A stretch of DNA of 55,852 nucleotides, taken from the NCBI GenBank assembly GCA_030612705.1, contig JAUWNI010000008.1, positions 1 through 55,852 on the forward strand. Direction: 5' to 3'. This DNA comes from Phycisphaerae bacterium. GTDB lineage: Bacteria > Planctomycetota > Phycisphaerae > UBA1845 > Fen-1342. The position numbers and the translations under genes were made by a program. The notes under the pieces are model-generated. The model was not told where the DNA came from. It searched no databases and saw only the letters and a list, made by a program, of their open reading frames with translations. Below are positions 43,838-52,615 of this stretch, piece after piece. Every line of letters starts with the position of its first letter. Position 1 is the first letter of the stretch.

Positions 43838-44947
43838 CTATGCGAACGTCGCGCGTTTGGCTTCGATGTCCGCCAGCATCTTTTCGAATGATTCGGCGAA
43901 GAGGCGTACGCCATCGGTTAGGAGTTGGTCGGTTACTTGTTTCATATTTACGCCGACGGTGCCGAGCCGTTCAATCAAGCCGTAGGCCTCATCGACGTCG
44001 AGGTCGATCGTGCGGGCCGTGATGCCGTGGTCGCGCAGGGCGTCGAGCGTGTGCGGCGGGATGGTGTTGACCGTGTTCGGGCCGATCAGGGTATCGACGT
44101 ACTTGGTGTCGGGATAGTCCGGGTTCTTCGTGCTGGTGGAAGCCCAGAGCGGCCGCTGGACGCGGGCGCTGGCGGCGCGGAGCTCGGCGAACTGGTCCGA
44201 TTCGAACACGTTCTGATAACGGTCGTAAGCAATCTTTACACTGGCTATCGCCGCCTGGCCGCGCAGCGTTGCCAACGTCTGATCGCCGGCGTCGATTCGC
44301 TCGGTGAGCTGCTTGTCGATCAACGTGTCGATGCGGCTGACGAAGAAGGAGGCGACCGACGCCGTTCGGCGGATCGTGCGGCCGGCCTCGTGCAATTGCC
44401 GCAAACCATCGAGATAGGCCTGGATAACGTGCTCGTACGTCTGGATCGCGAAGATCAGCGTGACATTGACGTTGATGCCTTCGCCGATCAGCGCGCGAAC
44501 GGCCGGTACCCCCGCCTCGGTCGCGGGTACTTTGATCATCACGTTTTGGCGGTCGATGGTCTTGAAGATTCGCCGGGCTTCGGCGATTGTTTTTTCGGTA
44601 TCGTCGGCCAGCTTGGGATCGACCTCGATGCTGACGAAGCCGTCGCGGCCGTCCTTTTCGTCGTAGATCGGTCGCAGTTGGTCGGCCGCGTCGGCGATGT
44701 CGCGGAACGCGAGGGCTTCATAGATTTCATAGGCATCCTTGCCGGCGCGGGCGAGCTCGTGGAGTTGCTCGTCGTACTCGCTGCCGCCGGAGATCGCCTT
44801 CTGGAAAATCGACGGGTTCGAGGTCATGCCGGTGACGCCTTCGTTGATCAGCTCGCGGAGCCGGCCGCCGCGCAGCAGGTCGCGGCTGATGAAATCGAGC
44901 CAGACGGCCTGGCCGAGGTCGGTTATTTGTCGTATGCGATTAACCAT
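43838..44947 (-). CDS. tal: Transaldolase
   Basis: A 369-residue enzyme of the Tal type common in actinobacteria and planctomycetes. It interconverts sedoheptulose-7-phosphate plus glyceraldehyde-3-phosphate with erythrose-4-phosphate plus fructose-6-phosphate. It has TSNPSIFQKAI, the Schiff-base lysine region MIKVPATEAGVPAVRAL, INVNVTLIFAIQ, and the late STSTKNPDYPDTKYVD motif. It lies between clpB and the CCA-adding enzyme, all on the minus strand, with gaps of 100-200 bases that may hold separate promoters. Confidence 0.95.
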   Translation of the reverse strand: MVNRIRQITDLGQAVWLDFISRDLLRGGRLRELINEGVTGMTSNPSIFQKAISGGSEYDEQLHELARAGKDAYEIYEALAFRDIADAADQLRPIYDEKDGRDGFVSIEVDPKLADDTEKTIAEARRIFKTIDRQNVMIKVPATEAGVPAVRALIGEGINVNVTLIFAIQTYEHVIQAYLDGLRQLHEAGRTIRRTASVASFFVSRIDTLIDKQLTERIDAGDQTLATLRGQAAIASVKIAYDRYQNVFESDQFAELRAASARVQRPLWASTSTKNPDYPDTKYVDTLIGPNTVNTIPPHTLDALRDHGITARTIDLDVDEAYGLIERLGTVGVNMKQVTDQLLTDGVRLFAESFEKMLADIEAKRATFA

Positions 44948-45044
44948 TGCGGGTTTGTTCCTTTTTTATATTCCGATGCTTGTTGCAAGATATCCTCACG
45001 ATAATCCATGGTCGGACATTCTACACCGAACGGCCCGATCCGGC

Positions 45045-46322
45045 TCACCCGTCCAGGATTTCCCCGTGTTCCTCCCGCCACTTTGCCAGCAGGTCACCCA
45101 TTAGACGCAAGGCTGCCTCGCGCGTTGTCAGCGTCTCGTCCAATTGCCGTGTATACAACGCGTCCAGCACGTGCTTGTAGATCGGCCCGGGTTTGACGCC
45201 GTGGGACGCCAGGTCGTCGCCGGTGACCAATGGCGGCGGTCGGATCGCTTCCGGCGCGACGGATGCGACGCGGCGGTCTAACTGTTCACGTCGTTGGGCT
45301 TCGTCCGGCATTTCGAAGTAACGGGTCTCGGCCCACGCGCGCAAGTCGGGCAAGGCGGGGTGTGCCAGCAGACGCTTCAACCCCGCCAGCGAGATTCGTA
45401 CGGGATCGTCGAGGTCGGTATGGTGCCCGATCAGCCAGACGATCGTTTCACGCTGCTCATTCGAGCAGGTCAGGGCTCGGCAAATTTCCTGGACCGCCTT
45501 TGTCTCGCGGTCGACGATCAGCACGGCAAAGGCCAATGGGAACGAAACCTGCTCCGGCAAACGTCCCAGCAGCACGGCGCCCGCCGCAATCTGCTCGGCC
45601 TGCCATGCGGCGCCCTCCCAGAGATACGGGAGTAAACCACAGTCGGCCAGGAGATCGAACGCCCGCCGCCGAGTGGGATGCGTCAGCATCTTTTCGAGCT
45701 CTTCGCGGACGCGTTCGGCGGCGACCGTCGCGAGCTTGGGAGCGTGGTCTTTCAACGCCGCGAATGTGACCGGCTCGATTTCAAAGCTCAGACGCGCCGC
45801 GAAACGCACCGCCCGCGCGAGCCGCAGATGATCCTCGGCGAAACGTGCCGGCGGATCGCCGATAGCGCGAATCAGCCGTGCTTGCAGGTCTGCCCGCCCG
45901 CCGACGTAGTCGATCAGCGTACGCTTGAGCGGGTCGAGGAACATGCCGTTGACGGTGAAGTCGCGTCGCTCGGCGTCGTGTCGGGCGTCGCAGAAGTGCA
46001 CCTCGCTGGGCCGCCGCCCGTCCAGGTACTGCCCGTCGGAACGAAACGTGGCGACCTCGATCCATTTGCGTCGCTCGTGAACCAGCACCACGCCGAACTG
46101 TGCCCCGACCTTGCGTGTACGGCGAAAGATTTGGCAAATCCGCTCCGGGGGCGCGTCGGTGGCTACGTCATAATCCTGCGGCTGGAGTCCGAGCAGCAGG
46201 TCGCGCACGCACCCGCCGGCCAGCAGGGCATGATGACCTTCAGCCGTCAGCTTGCGGACGATCTTCACGGCCCCGTCGGCGGCTTCGGGTAATTCGGCTT
46301 GGAACGGGAACGACTCGCTCAT
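45045..46322 (-). CDS. CCA-adding tRNA nucleotidyltransferase / poly(A) polymerase family
   Basis: About 425 residues from ATG 46322 (MSESFPFQ); the frame is open to 46358. The head domain has HALLAGGCVRDLLLGLQPQD and YDVATDAPPERI with the DxD metal site, GVVLVHERRKWIEVATFR, RRDFTVNGMF, and FAEDHLRLARAVRFAARLSF. A C-terminal helical region and a probable tRNA-binding tail follow. It adds or repairs the CCA end of tRNA; the tRNA-Pro in this window lacks an encoded CCA and would require it. Confidence 0.9.
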   Translation of the reverse strand: MSESFPFQAELPEAADGAVKIVRKLTAEGHHALLAGGCVRDLLLGLQPQDYDVATDAPPERICQIFRRTRKVGAQFGVVLVHERRKWIEVATFRSDGQYLDGRRPSEVHFCDARHDAERRDFTVNGMFLDPLKRTLIDYVGGRADLQARLIRAIGDPPARFAEDHLRLARAVRFAARLSFEIEPVTFAALKDHAPKLATVAAERVREELEKMLTHPTRRRAFDLLADCGLLPYLWEGAAWQAEQIAAGAVLLGRLPEQVSFPLAFAVLIVDRETKAVQEICRALTCSNEQRETIVWLIGHHTDLDDPVRISLAGLKRLLAHPALPDLRAWAETRYFEMPDEAQRREQLDRRVASVAPEAIRPPPLVTGDDLASHGVKPGPIYKHVLDALYTRQLDETLTTREAALRLMGDLLAKWREEHGEILDG

Positions 46323-46378
46323 CGGTGCATATGATACAGTGGCGCGGGTCCGTGACATATTATGCGGCCTTCGGGTAA

Positions 46379-46643
46379 GCGGGTCTGGCGTCCCAGTATC
46401 GTTTCCAGCGGTCGTCCCGCGATAACCACAGAGCCCGCAACGACAGGAGCGTGTTCAACCAACTCAAAAAGGATGCGGCGGGTTTGGAGAAGGGCCCGGC
46501 GTGTCCCCGTGACCTCGCGAAGATCGTCTTCAGGTACGACGCCAACGCTGTCCTTCACGGCGTCTTTCTCGCCAAGAGAGACCTTGCCGGCGGACGTCTC
46601 CGCATGGCACGCATCCTCAGCGGCTTCATCGAGGCCCAGGGTG
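46379..46643 (+). pseudogene. Possible Cas7 (Csb1-like, type I-U/I-G) fragment
   Basis: The plus-strand frame passing through 46451 reads about 87 residues, including DLAKIVFRYDANAVLHGVFL and LRMARILSGFIEAQGV. I associate this pattern (F-R-Y-D-x-N-x-x-x-H-G-V-F-L, then A-L/I-x-x-F-I-E-A) with Csb1/Cas7 of type I-U/I-G CRISPR systems, by memory and not by a search. Translated upstream sequence (SSRDNHRARNDRSVFNQLKK) continues to a stop at 46376. The fragment stops exactly where an IS66 fragment starts in another frame. No other cas gene or CRISPR array is in the window. Confidence 0.38.
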
Positions 46644-47238
46644 TCGGCCCGACGCCTACCGCGGCGCTGAGAAGATACGGGTGCCTCACGAATCCCTCCG
46701 GCCGGGAGATTCCTGCCCGGACTGCAGGAAGGGCGAGGTCTATAAAAACGAGGCGTTTGCCCGGGAGCAGAACCTGTCGCCCGATGAGCGTCTGCGCTTC
46801 CACAAAACCGAGAGTGGTCCGCTGATGGAGAAGCTCAAGGAGTGGTTCACCCGGCAACTCGAGGATCGGCTGGTGGAGCCCAACTCCGGCCTCGGCCAGG
46901 CTATTCTCTATATGCTGAAGCACTGGGAAAAGATGACTCTGTTCCTACGCGCACCAGGGGCACCACTGGACAACAATATCTGTGAGCGTGCTCTAAAGAA
47001 AGCCATCCTGCACCGCGAGAACGCCCTGTTCTACCTGAGCGAGAACGGTGCCCACGTCGGGGATCTCTTCATGAGTCTCATCCACACCTGCCAGCTCTGC
47101 GGGGTCAATCCCTTCGACTACCTGACCGCGCTGCAGCGACACGCGGGAGAGCTATCCGCGACACCCCGGAACTGGATGCCCTGGAACTACCGGGCGACGC
47201 TCGAGCCTGCCGACACGCCCCGAACCGTAGCCCGCTGA
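46644..47238 (+). pseudogene. IS66 family transposase, internally deleted fragment
   Basis: From about 46644 (PDAYRGAEKIRVPHESL) through a zinc-finger segment (GDSCPDCRKGEVY), then directly into the C-terminal part (FTRQLEDRLVEPNSGLGQAI, LDNNICERALKKAILHREN, GAHVGDLFMSLIHTCQL, NPFDYLTALQRHA). The catalytic middle part of about 200 residues between these two is absent, so the gene is a remnant with an internal deletion. A frame of 185 residues (46681-47238) is still open. A cas7-like fragment precedes it. Confidence 0.8.
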
Positions 47239-47341
47239 CTGGACGCCGGAACCGTCCCCCCCTCTCCACGCCCTGGGCCCCGCCCGGGCGGCGAGTCCGC
47301 ATTATGCACGCTTACCGAAAAGACACGATCTTGGGACAGGA

Positions 47342-47543
47342 TTTGTGCTCTGTTACACGTGGAGTGATGGATAATATGAAGGTTGGCCCACCTCTTTAGA
47401 GGTGGGGGACACGAATAGGACTTCGATTCGTGTCCCCCACGGCTAAAGCCATGGGCCACCCATCCGAACGACTCCCGATGGCCTACGTCGGCCGCGCGGG
47501 GCCGACGCTACGACTCGAAAGCCAGGGTGTGACGGAGCACTAG
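47342..47543. mobile_element. CTAG-ended MITE, long copy E6
   Basis: The left end TTGTGCTCTGTTACACGTGG is diverged in the terminal bases; the right end GTGACGGAGCACTAG is intact. It contains the E1-type long hairpin plus an additional GTCGGCCG...CCGACGCTAC palindrome shared with E3. At about 200 bases it is the longest copy and suggests how E1-type and E3-type copies relate by internal deletion. Confidence 0.8.
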
Positions 47544-47559
47544 TGACGGCGACGGTGGA

Positions 47560-48813
47560 TCATTGTCGAGCCCGTCCCCTTGGGCGACTCAGTAGGGCAC
47601 CGCCGACGCAGACCGTCATCAGAATGATCGTGGCGGTCGGACAGGCAGCCGCGGTGCCGGCACCGTCGGCGGTCCCGTTTCCATCGCCGTCGACAGTCCC
47701 GTCGCCGGTTCCATTGCCGGTTCCATCGCCGTCCCCGGTTCCATCACCGCCGCCATCTCCGGTCCCATCACCATCGCCGTCGGCGGGCTCGCCCTGGTTG
47801 GTGATGTTGACGGTCTCGAAGTTTGCGTAGGTGATGGGCCCGAAGCCCTCGATGGCGAGCATCATGCCGTTGTCGGTTACCGCTCCATCCTTGGCGTCGA
47901 CATTGAGCGTGTCGCCGGTGGCGTTGTCGCCGCCGTCGATGTAGCGTGCGGCGGCGAGCGCGTCGATGGTAACCACATCATCGAACGCGCTGCCCGTGAA
48001 GTTCTCGAACTGACCTTCGAGCACCAGGCCGTTGTCGTTGGCGTCCACGGTCTGCTCCACGTCGGTCAGATCCATGTCCACGGTGATTCCCGCCTCGGCT
48101 CCGGAGAAGTTGAGCGTGTCGGTACCGCCTTCGTCCGTAAAGGTATCGGTGCTGCCGGGGCAGGTCATGATTGTGTCGTCGCCGGCACCGCCGTCGACTT
48201 CGTCATTCGAAGGACCGTCCATGATCAGGTCGTTATCGTTGCCGCCGTACAGGAGATCCTGGCCCTCGCCGCCGGTGATGAGGTCGATGCCGTCACCACC
48301 ATGGATTTCGTCGTTGCCGGCTCCGCCATCCATGGTGTCCATCCCGGAACCACCCTCGATCGTGTCGTCGCCCTCGTCGCCGTTGATCACGTCGCCGACT
48401 TCACTGCCGACGATCGTGTCGTTCCCGGCTTCGCCGTCAATGGTCACGGGGCTGGACTCGGCGAGGTTCGGGAAGCTCGCGATCGTGACGCCGGACAGAT
48501 CGATATCGTTGTTCCCGGAACCGCCGGTCACGACGATTTGTGTGACGGCGGTGCAGTTGACCTCCGGGTTGCCATCTCCCCCCGGCGGGAATCCGTTGAT
48601 CCGGACTTTCCCTCCATTGCATGTGATTGTCACGTTATCGCCGCTGGAAGCGGTCACTTCCAACACGCCCTCGGCGTCGATCGAGGACGTGACGACGGCC
48701 AAGGCGACTTGTGGGACCGCCAGCATGCAGGCCAGACCCAGCAACGTTGCCACCAGGAGAAGGCCGCGTGTCAGGCCGCTTGTCCGTGTGTCACACTTTT
48801 CTCTTGCGCTCAT
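47560..48813 (-). CDS. RTX-repeat surface protein with C-terminal membrane anchor
   Basis: About 417 residues. ATG 48813 is chosen for the AGGGAGA ahead of it. A signal peptide spans about residues 14-39 (LLLVATLLGLACMLAVPQVA). Calcium-binding nonapeptide repeats of the GGxGxDxI type fill about 125-225 (GGSGMDTMDGGAGNDEIHGG), followed by a diverged region to 330. A Gly-Asp-Gly-Thr linker (about 350-390) precedes CPTATIILMTVCVGGALLS and a basic end RPRGRARQ. The linker-helix-basic tail layout looks like a sorting or anchoring signal, but it lacks the PEP motif of exosortase substrates. No toxin enzyme domain is present. Confidence 0.8.
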   Translation of the reverse strand: MSAREKCDTRTSGLTRGLLLVATLLGLACMLAVPQVALAVVTSSIDAEGVLEVTASSGDNVTITCNGGKVRINGFPPGGDGNPEVNCTAVTQIVVTGGSGNNDIDLSGVTIASFPNLAESSPVTIDGEAGNDTIVGSEVGDVINGDEGDDTIEGGSGMDTMDGGAGNDEIHGGDGIDLITGGEGQDLLYGGNDNDLIMDGPSNDEVDGGAGDDTIMTCPGSTDTFTDEGGTDTLNFSGAEAGITVDMDLTDVEQTVDANDNGLVLEGQFENFTGSAFDDVVTIDALAAARYIDGGDNATGDTLNVDAKDGAVTDNGMMLAIEGFGPITYANFETVNITNQGEPADGDGDGTGDGGGDGTGDGDGTGNGTGDGTVDGDGNGTADGAGTAAACPTATIILMTVCVGGALLSRPRGRARQ

Positions 48814-49117
48814 GATTCGTCTCCCTTTTTGGACCCTGAGGACGTGAGTGGACTCGATGTACAGAGGCAAGCACGGACCAAGCCCGTTCCCGCCGAACTC
48901 TATCGTTCCTTACTCGGCTATCATAGCAGTTTGCCGGAGTCCCGCCAATGCTTATCGTGTTTCAGGTCACTCCTTGGGTCCGTGACTTTTAGCGGGGCGC
49001 TTTTACCAGCCCTGAAAGGGCGATAGTCAATAGCCGAGGGCGTAAGCCCTCGGATTGCGAGCAACATGTCTAATCAGCCCCGAAGGGGCGACAGAAACCC
49101 ACGCCAACGCGTGAACT
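48814..49117. other. Intergenic region upstream of the RTX gene
   Basis: About 300 bases. The right half (49008-49090) contains REP-type hairpins beside the transposase (next entry). The left half presumably carries the RTX-gene promoter, but I cannot point to a convincing one. Confidence 0.5.
49008..49090. repeat. REP-type hairpins left of the RAYT
   Basis: Three hairpins: AGCCCTGAAAGGGCG (49008-49022), CCGAGGGCGTAAGCCCTCGG (49034-49053) and AGCCCCGAAGGGGCG (49076-49090). They are the reverse-oriented counterparts of the units in the array at 49593-49811, so the transposase gene is bracketed by inverted REP sequences. Confidence 0.85.
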
Positions 49118-49570
49118 TTATGTCCAGATGTATCGCTCATCATACTCGACGCCGTGCCTCTCCAGGAACTCGACCAGCTCCTCCTGGAATGAAACGCGGC
49201 GATGATGCCGCTCCTGCTCGGCAATGTACCGTTCCACGTGCTCGATGTTCGAGACACTGACGGAGAACGCGGAATAGCCGTCCTGCCAGCCGAAATCACG
49301 CATGTCCGCGAATGTATCGTGTACCCATTTGCTCGAGTTGGCTTTCAGCAGACGCAGGATGTCGGAGAGGGCTGTCCGCGACCGGAGCGAGACGAGCAGA
49401 TGCACATGGTCATCCGTGCCTCCGGCGGATATGAGTCGCCCTTTCTCGTGTGCGACGATTCCACCCATGTATGCGTAAAGCCTTTGTCGAAGTTCGGGCG
49501 TAATGATTGGTCGGCGCTGTTTTGTGCTGAAGATAATATGGTAATAGAGGCATGTATATGATTGTGACAC
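49118..49570 (-). CDS. IS200-like Y1 transposase, RAYT type
   Basis: A 150-residue single-domain HUH transposase. The HUH pair is H55-V-H57 (DDHVHLLV) and the catalytic tyrosine is Y114 (HVERYIAEQERHH). It is full length for the family and appears intact. Enzymes of this kind that stand alone among REP palindromes (REP-associated tyrosine transposases) are thought to act on and spread those repeats. No TnpB is present. REP hairpins lie 28 bases downstream and 23 bases upstream, in inverted arrangement. Confidence 0.92.
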   Translation of the reverse strand: MSQSYTCLYYHIIFSTKQRRPIITPELRQRLYAYMGGIVAHEKGRLISAGGTDDHVHLLVSLRSRTALSDILRLLKANSSKWVHDTFADMRDFGWQDGYSAFSVSVSNIEHVERYIAEQERHHRRVSFQEELVEFLERHGVEYDERYIWT

Positions 49571-49592
49571 TCATCGACATCCGTGTTTCTAT

Positions 49593-49811
49593 CGCCCCTT
49601 CGGGGCTCTCTTCCTTTTGTCTATCCTAACCGGGGGCTTACGCCCCCGGCTATTAACTGTCGCCCCTTCGGGGCTTTCTTCCTCTTTGCTATCCTAACCG
49701 GGGGCTTACGCCCCCGGCTATTGACTATCGCCCCTTCGGGGCTTTCTTCCTCTTTGCTATCCTAACCGGGGGCTTACGCCCCCGGCTATTAACTGTCGCC
49801 CCTTCGGGGCT
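49593..49811. repeat. REP array, 68-base units
   Basis: Three complete units and a partial one with an exact 68-base period (starts at 49593, 49661, 49729, 49797). Each unit has CGCCCCTTCGGGGCT and CCGGGGGCTTACGCCCCCGG hairpins joined by TCTTCCTCTTTGCTATCCTAA-type spacer that itself is conserved. The units abut without unique spacers, which rules out CRISPR. Confidence 0.93.
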
Positions 49812-49838
49812 GTGTTCTGCCTGTCATCCTGATAATAG

Positions 49839-51149
49839 TCAGTGTATTTCCGTCATGTGTGCCCATAACTTCGTAGCGACTTCGGCGGCATTGCTTTGAA
49901 TGCGCGGCTCATCGCAGGATGTTACTACGCGGTCGCGCAGTGCCCGTTGACCGTTGGCAATCACGTCTTTCACATGCCGGGCGCTGAGCGCGAAAATGAT
50001 ATGTGCCGCGAGGTTTTCGTTAGTCAGCGGCGTCGAGGGACGGTAATCCGTGATGACCACGTCCGCGGCCGCGTCTCGTTCCAGCTTGCCGAGCGTTACG
50101 TCCAGTGCCGCCGACGCGCGCCGGGCGGTTTGGGCAAATCGAACGATGACGGCGCTCGGCGGGATGGAGGCGCGGTCTTGTCGGGCCGCGAGCCAGGCAG
50201 CCTTGGCTTCGAGGAACATGTCGCTGGAGTGGCCGTCGGTGCCGAGCATGACCGGGCAGTTGTACGCCGCCATCGGCGCGGTCCCGACGCCGTTGTTCAT
50301 GTTCGAGCGCGGGCAGTGCGCGAGCGTGACGCCGGCGTCTTTGAGGCGGATGATCGCTTCGGGGTCGAAGTGTGTACCGTGAACGAAGATTGACCGCGGC
50401 CGCAAAAGCTTGGCACCACTCAGACGGTCGATCAGAAAAGTCTGATACTTCTCCTGGCAGTCTTCTTCGTCGTATTGATCTTCGGCGACGTGGATGTGTA
50501 CACCGGTGTCGAAATCCGCCGCCAGCCAGGCGAGCTGTTCGAGCGTCTCGTCTTCGAGCGTGAACGAGGCGTGAGCGCCGACCATGCCGGCAAACTCTGA
50601 TGAGTAGGTTTGCACTCGTTTTTCGAGATAGCGGCGATTCTCTTCCAGGCCGGCGGATCGGCCGTCGGGACCGTGACGGTCGGTGGTTTCGTAGCACAAA
50701 ACGCCGCGCAGACCGACTTCGGCGATGCCCTGCTCGACAAGATCGAGCGAGCCGTCGATGCAGTTGGGCGAAGCGTGGTGGTCGAACAGCGTGGTTGTGC
50801 CACAACGCAGGGCGTCGAGCGCTCCGACCAGGGCGGACATCTCGATCGACTCGGCGTCGTGCGCCCGGTCGAGCCGCCACCAGACCGATTGCAGGATTTC
50901 CAGGAAGCTGCTCGGCGGCTTTGGCGGCGGGGGCATGCCGACGGTCAGGGACGAGTACAGATGTGTGTGCCCGTTGACCAGGCCGGGCAGGACGAGGGCA
51001 CCGCCACAATCGATGAAGTCATCCGTTGTTTCACGTGAAACGCCGTTGCCGCGCTGGACGATGCGGTTGTTTTCGATGCGCAGGTTGCCGGGTTCGACGC
51101 GGATGGGATCAAAATCCGCCAGGAGAGCGTTTTCGAGAACAATTGCCAT
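49839..51149 (-). CDS. SsnA-like amidohydrolase
   Basis: A 436-residue metal-dependent hydrolase. It has the metal motif NGHTHLYSSL, TTLFDHHASPNCIDGSL and CYETTDRHG (both typical of SsnA), HIHVAED, SIFVHGTHFD, LAHCPRSN and LGTDGHSSDMFLEAK, with the C-terminal sandwich domain IFALSARHVKDVIANGQ. SsnA relatives are grouped with guanine/chlorohydrolase-type deaminases and often occur in purine catabolism regions; the substrate here is not determined. Its ATG overlaps the TAA of threonine synthase by one base (TAATG), implying a coupled operon. Confidence 0.82.
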   Translation of the reverse strand: MAIVLENALLADFDPIRVEPGNLRIENNRIVQRGNGVSRETTDDFIDCGGALVLPGLVNGHTHLYSSLTVGMPPPPKPPSSFLEILQSVWWRLDRAHDAESIEMSALVGALDALRCGTTTLFDHHASPNCIDGSLDLVEQGIAEVGLRGVLCYETTDRHGPDGRSAGLEENRRYLEKRVQTYSSEFAGMVGAHASFTLEDETLEQLAWLAADFDTGVHIHVAEDQYDEEDCQEKYQTFLIDRLSGAKLLRPRSIFVHGTHFDPEAIIRLKDAGVTLAHCPRSNMNNGVGTAPMAAYNCPVMLGTDGHSSDMFLEAKAAWLAARQDRASIPPSAVIVRFAQTARRASAALDVTLGKLERDAAADVVITDYRPSTPLTNENLAAHIIFALSARHVKDVIANGQRALRDRVVTSCDEPRIQSNAAEVATKLWAHMTEIH

Positions 51150-52486
51150 TAGTCTTGTCCGCTGGGGGTTGACTCGGGTTGCGATTCGACGATTCGGACC
51201 ACGTGGTCGAGGTCGGGGGGAATTTCGTGCGGCTGGCCGACGGCTTGCAGCGCGCCGCTGATGTCCTTCATTCCGGTGCCGGTGATCAGCGCGACTACGG
51301 AGGCCTGACTGTCGAAGCGGCCTTGTCGGCGGGCCTCGGCGATGCCGGCGACGGCGGCGGCGGCGGCGGGCTCGGCGAAGACGCCGGTGAGACGACCCGT
51401 GTCGCGGACCGCCTGCTTGATCTGCTCATCGGTGACCGTGACGAACGTGCCTTCGCTCTTTTTGACGGCGTTGACGGCCTTGCGCCAATTGCGCGGGACG
51501 GGGACGTTAATGCTGTCGGCATAGGTGTCACGATTGGACGAGTCGCGGGCTTCAGCCCGCGCGGCGCCGCGCGGACTGAAGTCCGCGGCTCGTTCCGAGG
51601 CTCGTTTGGTTATGTAACCCGCTTCGAGTGCGCCCGTCTCGAAAGCGTGGGCGATGGGGGCAACGTCCGCGGCCTGGACGCCTAGCAGACGCGTCTGCCA
51701 AACGATGATACCGACGGCTTTCATCTGCATGAGGCCTTTGTGGACGCCGGCGATCGAGCAGCCGTCGCCCACGCTGCACGCCACCCAGTCGGGCGGGTCG
51801 TCGGCGCACTGCTCGGCGATTTCGAGGCCGCCGGTCTTCTTGCCCTCGACGAGGTACGGGTTGATCGCGCAGTTGCGGTTGTACCAGCCGAAGTGCTCGC
51901 AGGCGCGGGTGCAGAGTTCGTAGGCGTCGGCGTAGGTGCCGCGAACCTTGAACACGCGGGCGCCGTAGGCGAGCAGTTGAGCAAGCTTGCCTTCGGGAAT
52001 GATCTCCGAAACAAAGATGTTGGCTTGTAAACCGGCGGCGGCGGCACAGTGCGCGAGGCTGCCGGCGGCGTTGCCGGTCGAGGCACATGCGATCTGTGTG
52101 AAGCCGAGTTGGCGGGCGTGTGCGACGCCGACCGAGCTGGCCCGGTCCTTGAACGACCCGGAGGGATTGCGGCCGTCGTCTTTGAGGCGCAGCCGCGCGA
52201 TGTCGAGGGCTTTCGCCAAACGTGGGGCGTCGATCAGCGGCGTCCAGCCGACGGTGCCGTCGGTTGGGCGGAACTCGTCGTCGAGCGGGAGCAATTCGCG
52301 GTAACGCCAATGCGAGCGGGTTCGCCGCGCCAGCGACTTGCGGGTTAGCGTGTCGGCGGCGCGGTCGAGATCGTATTGCACGTCGAGGATGCCGGCGTTT
52401 GGTCCGCAGCGTGGGCAGGTGAACGCGTCGCCGACGGCGACGATCTCGCCACACTCGACGCAGGTTAGTTTGGTGATCAGCGACAA
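51149..52486 (-). CDS. thrC: Threonine synthase with a repeat-encoded insert
   Basis: About 445 residues from a TTG at 52486, supported by GGAG eight bases upstream; reading on to 52576 adds an unlikely Arg-rich leader. A zinc ribbon (CVECGEIVAVGDAFTCPRCG) precedes the PLP fold with the cofactor lysine in NPSGSFKDRASS, STGNAAGSLA, and GDGCSIAGVHKGL. It converts O-phosphohomoserine to threonine. Between YITKRAS and DTYADSINVPVPRN there is an extra ~22-residue segment (ERAADFSPRGAARAEARDSS) encoded by a palindromic repeat, absent from ordinary family members. It is the first gene of an operon with the SsnA-like gene. Confidence 0.9.
   Translation of the reverse strand: MSLITKLTCVECGEIVAVGDAFTCPRCGPNAGILDVQYDLDRAADTLTRKSLARRTRSHWRYRELLPLDDEFRPTDGTVGWTPLIDAPRLAKALDIARLRLKDDGRNPSGSFKDRASSVGVAHARQLGFTQIACASTGNAAGSLAHCAAAAGLQANIFVSEIIPEGKLAQLLAYGARVFKVRGTYADAYELCTRACEHFGWYNRNCAINPYLVEGKKTGGLEIAEQCADDPPDWVACSVGDGCSIAGVHKGLMQMKAVGIIVWQTRLLGVQAADVAPIAHAFETGALEAGYITKRASERAADFSPRGAARAEARDSSNRDTYADSINVPVPRNWRKAVNAVKKSEGTFVTVTDEQIKQAVRDTGRLTGVFAEPAAAAAVAGIAEARRQGRFDSQASVVALITGTGMKDISGALQAVGQPHEIPPDLDHVVRIVESQPESTPSGQD
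51540..51612. repeat. In-frame palindromic insert in thrC
   Basis: The sequence contains CGCGGGCTTCAGCCCGCGCGG and its arm CCGCGCGGACTGAAGTCCGCGG, the same motif as the core of the element at 55638-55802. The length preserves the reading frame on the minus strand. Confidence 0.82.
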
Positions 52487-52615
52487 CGGCGGTACTCCAA
52501 GAGGGACGCGTAAGCGGATAGTATATCGAACATGCGTCACACGTGTTGGAGGCGCGCGGCGGTCGACGGCCGCCACGGGGGGCGGCCGCTACTTTGTCTG
52601 ATTCGGAGTGAGATA

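Noticed and set aside
49593-49811. CRISPR array from the evenly spaced repeats
   Set aside because: The 68-base units are identical along their whole length with no unique spacers, and they carry two hairpins each; they are REP units beside a RAYT.
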